Source: Bacteroidales bacterium UBA4347 (GTDB taxonomy: Bacteria; Bacteroidota; Bacteroidia; Bacteroidales; P3). Taken from it: a DNA stretch of 7,412 nt. Of this stretch, positions 5,691 to 7,412 are shown one piece after another. The stretch is taken from contig DGTB01000068.1 of NCBI GenBank assembly GCA_002394185.1, forward strand, positions 8,421 to 15,832, in the 5' to 3' direction. Numbering within the stretch: position 1 is the first letter of the stretch; each line of letters opens with the position of its first letter. The position numbers were made by a program, and so were the translations under genes. The notes below the pieces were generated by a model. That model had not been told where the DNA came from and searched no databases. It saw nothing but the letters and a program-made list of their open reading frames with translations.

Positions 5691-7324
5691 TGAAGAACCT
5701 CTGGAAAGCCCTCTGCATGGTGCATCGCTGCGCTCCCCGTTCCTTCTGGCTGCGGGTGGTCTACGTGGTGCTGCAGAGCGTCCTTCCGCTGGTGAACCTC
5801 TACATCCTGAAGGGTATCATCGACAGCGTGACCGCCGGCATCGGCCAGGGCGGCTACGGCCTGCAGGTCATGTGGCTGCTGATCATCATGTGCGCCGTCT
5901 TCCTGCTGAACCGCATCGTTTCCGCCCTCAACGGCATCAACAACGATGTCCTCTCGCAGCGCCTGATAGACTACGTCAGCGACCAGCTGCAACGGCAGTC
6001 GGCCCGGCTCGACCTTCAATACTATGACACCCCCGCCTACCACGACACCTTCCACCGTGCCCAGCAGGAAGCCTCCTTCCGGCCCCTGCAGATACTGAAC
6101 AACATCATGTCCTTCTTCGGCGCCGTCATCTCCATCGCCGGCGTGGTGGCCATGCTGGCGTCGGCCTCCTGGTGGTTCATCGTGGTGATGATTGCGGCCG
6201 TCGTTCCCGGCTTCGCCGTGCGCCTCTACAAGGCGCGCCGCATCTACCGTTTCCGCCGCGACAACACGCAGCTCTACCGCCGCACCTCCTACTACGGCGC
6301 CATCCTCACCTCCCGCGACGCCGCCAAGGAGCTCCGCACCTACCGCCTCTCCGACCTCTTCCGCTCCCGCTTCGTCGACGCGCGCAAACGTCTGGTGGAC
6401 AGGTTGCTGTCCATCTCGCGCCGCCTCGGGGCCCTCGACGTGCTCTGTGCTGTCGTCGAGGCTGCCGCCATGTTCGCCGTCGTGTGGCTGCTGGTGAACC
6501 GTGCGTGGTCCGGAGCCATCACCATCGGCTCCTTCGTGATGCTCTTCGAGGCTTTCCGCCGCGGGCAGGGCTACCTTTCCTCGCTCGTCGGCGCCATCTC
6601 CGGCCTCTACGACAACCGCCTCTTCATCGGCAACCTCTTCGAGTTTCTGGAGCTGCAGCCCACCATCCTGCCGCCCGCCGAGCCCCTCCCGGTGCCCGAC
6701 GACATCCATGAGGTGGAGTTCCGCGACATCACCTTCCGCTATCCCGACATGGACCGCGACGTCCTCAGCCACTTCTCCCTCCGTGCCCGCAAGGGCGAGA
6801 TTGTGCGCATCGACGGCCGCAACGGCTTCGGCAAGAGCACGTTGATAAAACTCCTCCTGCGCCTCTACGACCCCCAGCAGGGGCAGGTGCTCGTCGACGG
6901 CATCGACATTCGCCGTTTCGACCCCGCCGCCCTCCGCTCGCGCATGGGGGTGCTGTTCCAGGACTTCCTGCGTTTCAGCCTCACGGTGGAGGAGAACGTC
7001 GCCCTCGGCGACGTCCAGGGACGCCCCGACATCACTGGCGCCCTCGGCCTCTCCGGCGCCGACGAGTTCGTCTCGCGCCTTCCGCAGGGCGAACGCACGC
7101 TCCTCGGACGCCTTTTCGACGGCGGCTCGGAGCTGAGCATGGGTCAATGGCAGCGCATCGCCCTCGCCCGCGCCCTTGCCTCCGACGCCCCCATCCTCCT
7201 CCTCGACGAACCCACCGCCTGGCTCGACGCCGACGCGCGGCAACACCTGCAGGAGACCATACAACAGATTAAATCCCAGAAAATTATCCTTCTCGTCACC
7301 CACAGCCAGGGCCTCGATATCTGA
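5690..7324 (+). CDS. ABC exporter, fused membrane and ATPase domains, short C-terminus
   Basis: A half-transporter of 544 residues that should work as a homodimer in the inner membrane. The membrane domain (about 1-320) has hydrophobic stretches near 19-41, 58-80, 138-180 (two helices) and 248-290 (two helices), fitting six helices. The ATPase domain has Walker A GRNGFGKS (376-383, K382), Q-loop Q424, signature LSMGQWQR (482-489), Walker B ILLLDE (502-507, catalytic E507), a D-loop in AWLDAD and the H-loop H538. The GQWQ signature is like that of lantibiotic/peptide exporters such as NisT, but no peptidase domain or precursor peptide is visible, so the substrate is unknown. The protein stops six residues after H538, whereas relatives usually continue for roughly 40 residues. 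I found no continuation in the other two forward frames. The ATG at 5690 directly follows a 7-bp repeat array. Confidence 0.9.
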   Translation: MKNLWKALCMVHRCAPRSFWLRVVYVVLQSVLPLVNLYILKGIIDSVTAGIGQGGYGLQVMWLLIIMCAVFLLNRIVSALNGINNDVLSQRLIDYVSDQLQRQSARLDLQYYDTPAYHDTFHRAQQEASFRPLQILNNIMSFFGAVISIAGVVAMLASASWWFIVVMIAAVVPGFAVRLYKARRIYRFRRDNTQLYRRTSYYGAILTSRDAAKELRTYRLSDLFRSRFVDARKRLVDRLLSISRRLGALDVLCAVVEAAAMFAVVWLLVNRAWSGAITIGSFVMLFEAFRRGQGYLSSLVGAISGLYDNRLFIGNLFEFLELQPTILPPAEPLPVPDDIHEVEFRDITFRYPDMDRDVLSHFSLRARKGEIVRIDGRNGFGKSTLIKLLLRLYDPQQGQVLVDGIDIRRFDPAALRSRMGVLFQDFLRFSLTVEENVALGDVQGRPDITGALGLSGADEFVSRLPQGERTLLGRLFDGGSELSMGQWQRIALARALASDAPILLLDEPTAWLDADARQHLQETIQQIKSQKIILLVTHSQGLDI

Positions 7325-7412
7325 CTTCCACCGCACGGGGGACAAAAACGCTTCGGATAGGGGTCCGATACGGCCGTTCTTATATTGTTTACATATTGTT
7401 CTTATATTGTTC
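7325..7412 (+). repeat. Non-coding tail with an 11-bp tandem repeat running off the window
   Basis: After the exporter stop there is no gene in the last 88 bases. From 7376 the sequence is tandem 11-mers: GTTCTTATATT (7376-7386), GTTTACATATT (7387-7397), GTTCTTATATT (7398-7408), then GTTC, the start of a fourth unit cut by the window end. Units one and three are identical; the middle one differs at three bases. Just upstream, CGGATAGGGGT (7354-7364) and CCGATACGGCC (7365-7375) match each other at 7 of 11 bases in the same phase, so an 11-bp period may begin there. The 8-bp perfect palindrome ACGGCCGT (7370-7377) sits at the boundary. Confidence 0.72.

Noticed and set aside
5672..7345. Minus-strand open frame of 557 codons covering the whole ABC exporter gene
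   Set aside because: It mirrors a gene with clear ATPase motifs and full membrane domain on the + strand. The translation is low-complexity (rich in G, E, A, V, H) with no motif, as expected from the complement of GC-rich codons.
7353..7368. Inverted repeat TCGGA / TCCGA with a 6-base loop after the exporter, as a terminator
   Set aside because: The stem is only 5 bp, does not extend, and is not followed by a T-run; the near-identity of TCGGATA and TCCGATA is better read as an 11-bp direct repeat.
7381..7400. TATATTGT resembling the Bacteroidetes -7 element TAnnTTTG
   Set aside because: It matches imperfectly, recurs because of the 11-bp repeat, lacks a convincing upstream TTG element in the right place, and no downstream gene is visible.

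Overview
The window is a stretch of a GC-rich Bacteroidetes chromosome, most likely order Bacteroidales. The evidence is protein-level resemblance of the membrane-anchored M23 peptidase and the DUF721 protein to their Bacteroidales relatives, A/T-rich leaders with no Shine-Dalgarno sequence before any start, and dense one-strand packing. This is recognition by eye, not a database search.

Layout, all on the + strand: the 3' part of a dihydrolipoyl dehydrogenase gene (1-1272, cut by the window edge); an uncharacterised protein with a DUF4236-like N-terminus (1306-2277); a membrane-anchored M23/LytM peptidase (2288-3271); ispH of the MEP isoprenoid pathway (3308-4168); recF (4174-5289); a DUF721/DciA-family protein (5313-5597); and an ABC exporter with fused membrane and ATPase domains (5690-7324). 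The last 88 bases are non-coding. Gaps between genes are 5 to 92 bases. I see no RNA gene, insertion sequence, CRISPR array or convincing promoter or terminator.

The genes do not form one pathway. There is a metabolic gene (lpdA), a possible envelope pair (unknown protein plus M23 peptidase), an isoprenoid gene (ispH), a DNA replication/repair pair (recF with dciA) and an exporter. They may be partly co-transcribed because they are tightly spaced and co-directional.

The most unusual signal lies between the genes. Several junctions are built from a degenerate 7-bp repeat. The whole dciA-ABC leader (5600-5690) is 13 heptads in one unbroken phase that ends at the start codon. The ispH leader (3281-3310) is four heptads plus the start codon. 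The recF-dciA junction (5281-5305) carries the same unit in inverted orientation. The recF start region looks like a decayed copy of the ispH leader. Repeat units also include the stop codons of the M23 and recF genes. A different array with an 11-bp period occupies the end of the window (7376-7412, perhaps from 7354). These repeats, and an ABC exporter that stops six residues after its H-loop histidine, are the items most worth checking. I found no defence system or other recognisable new enzyme system.
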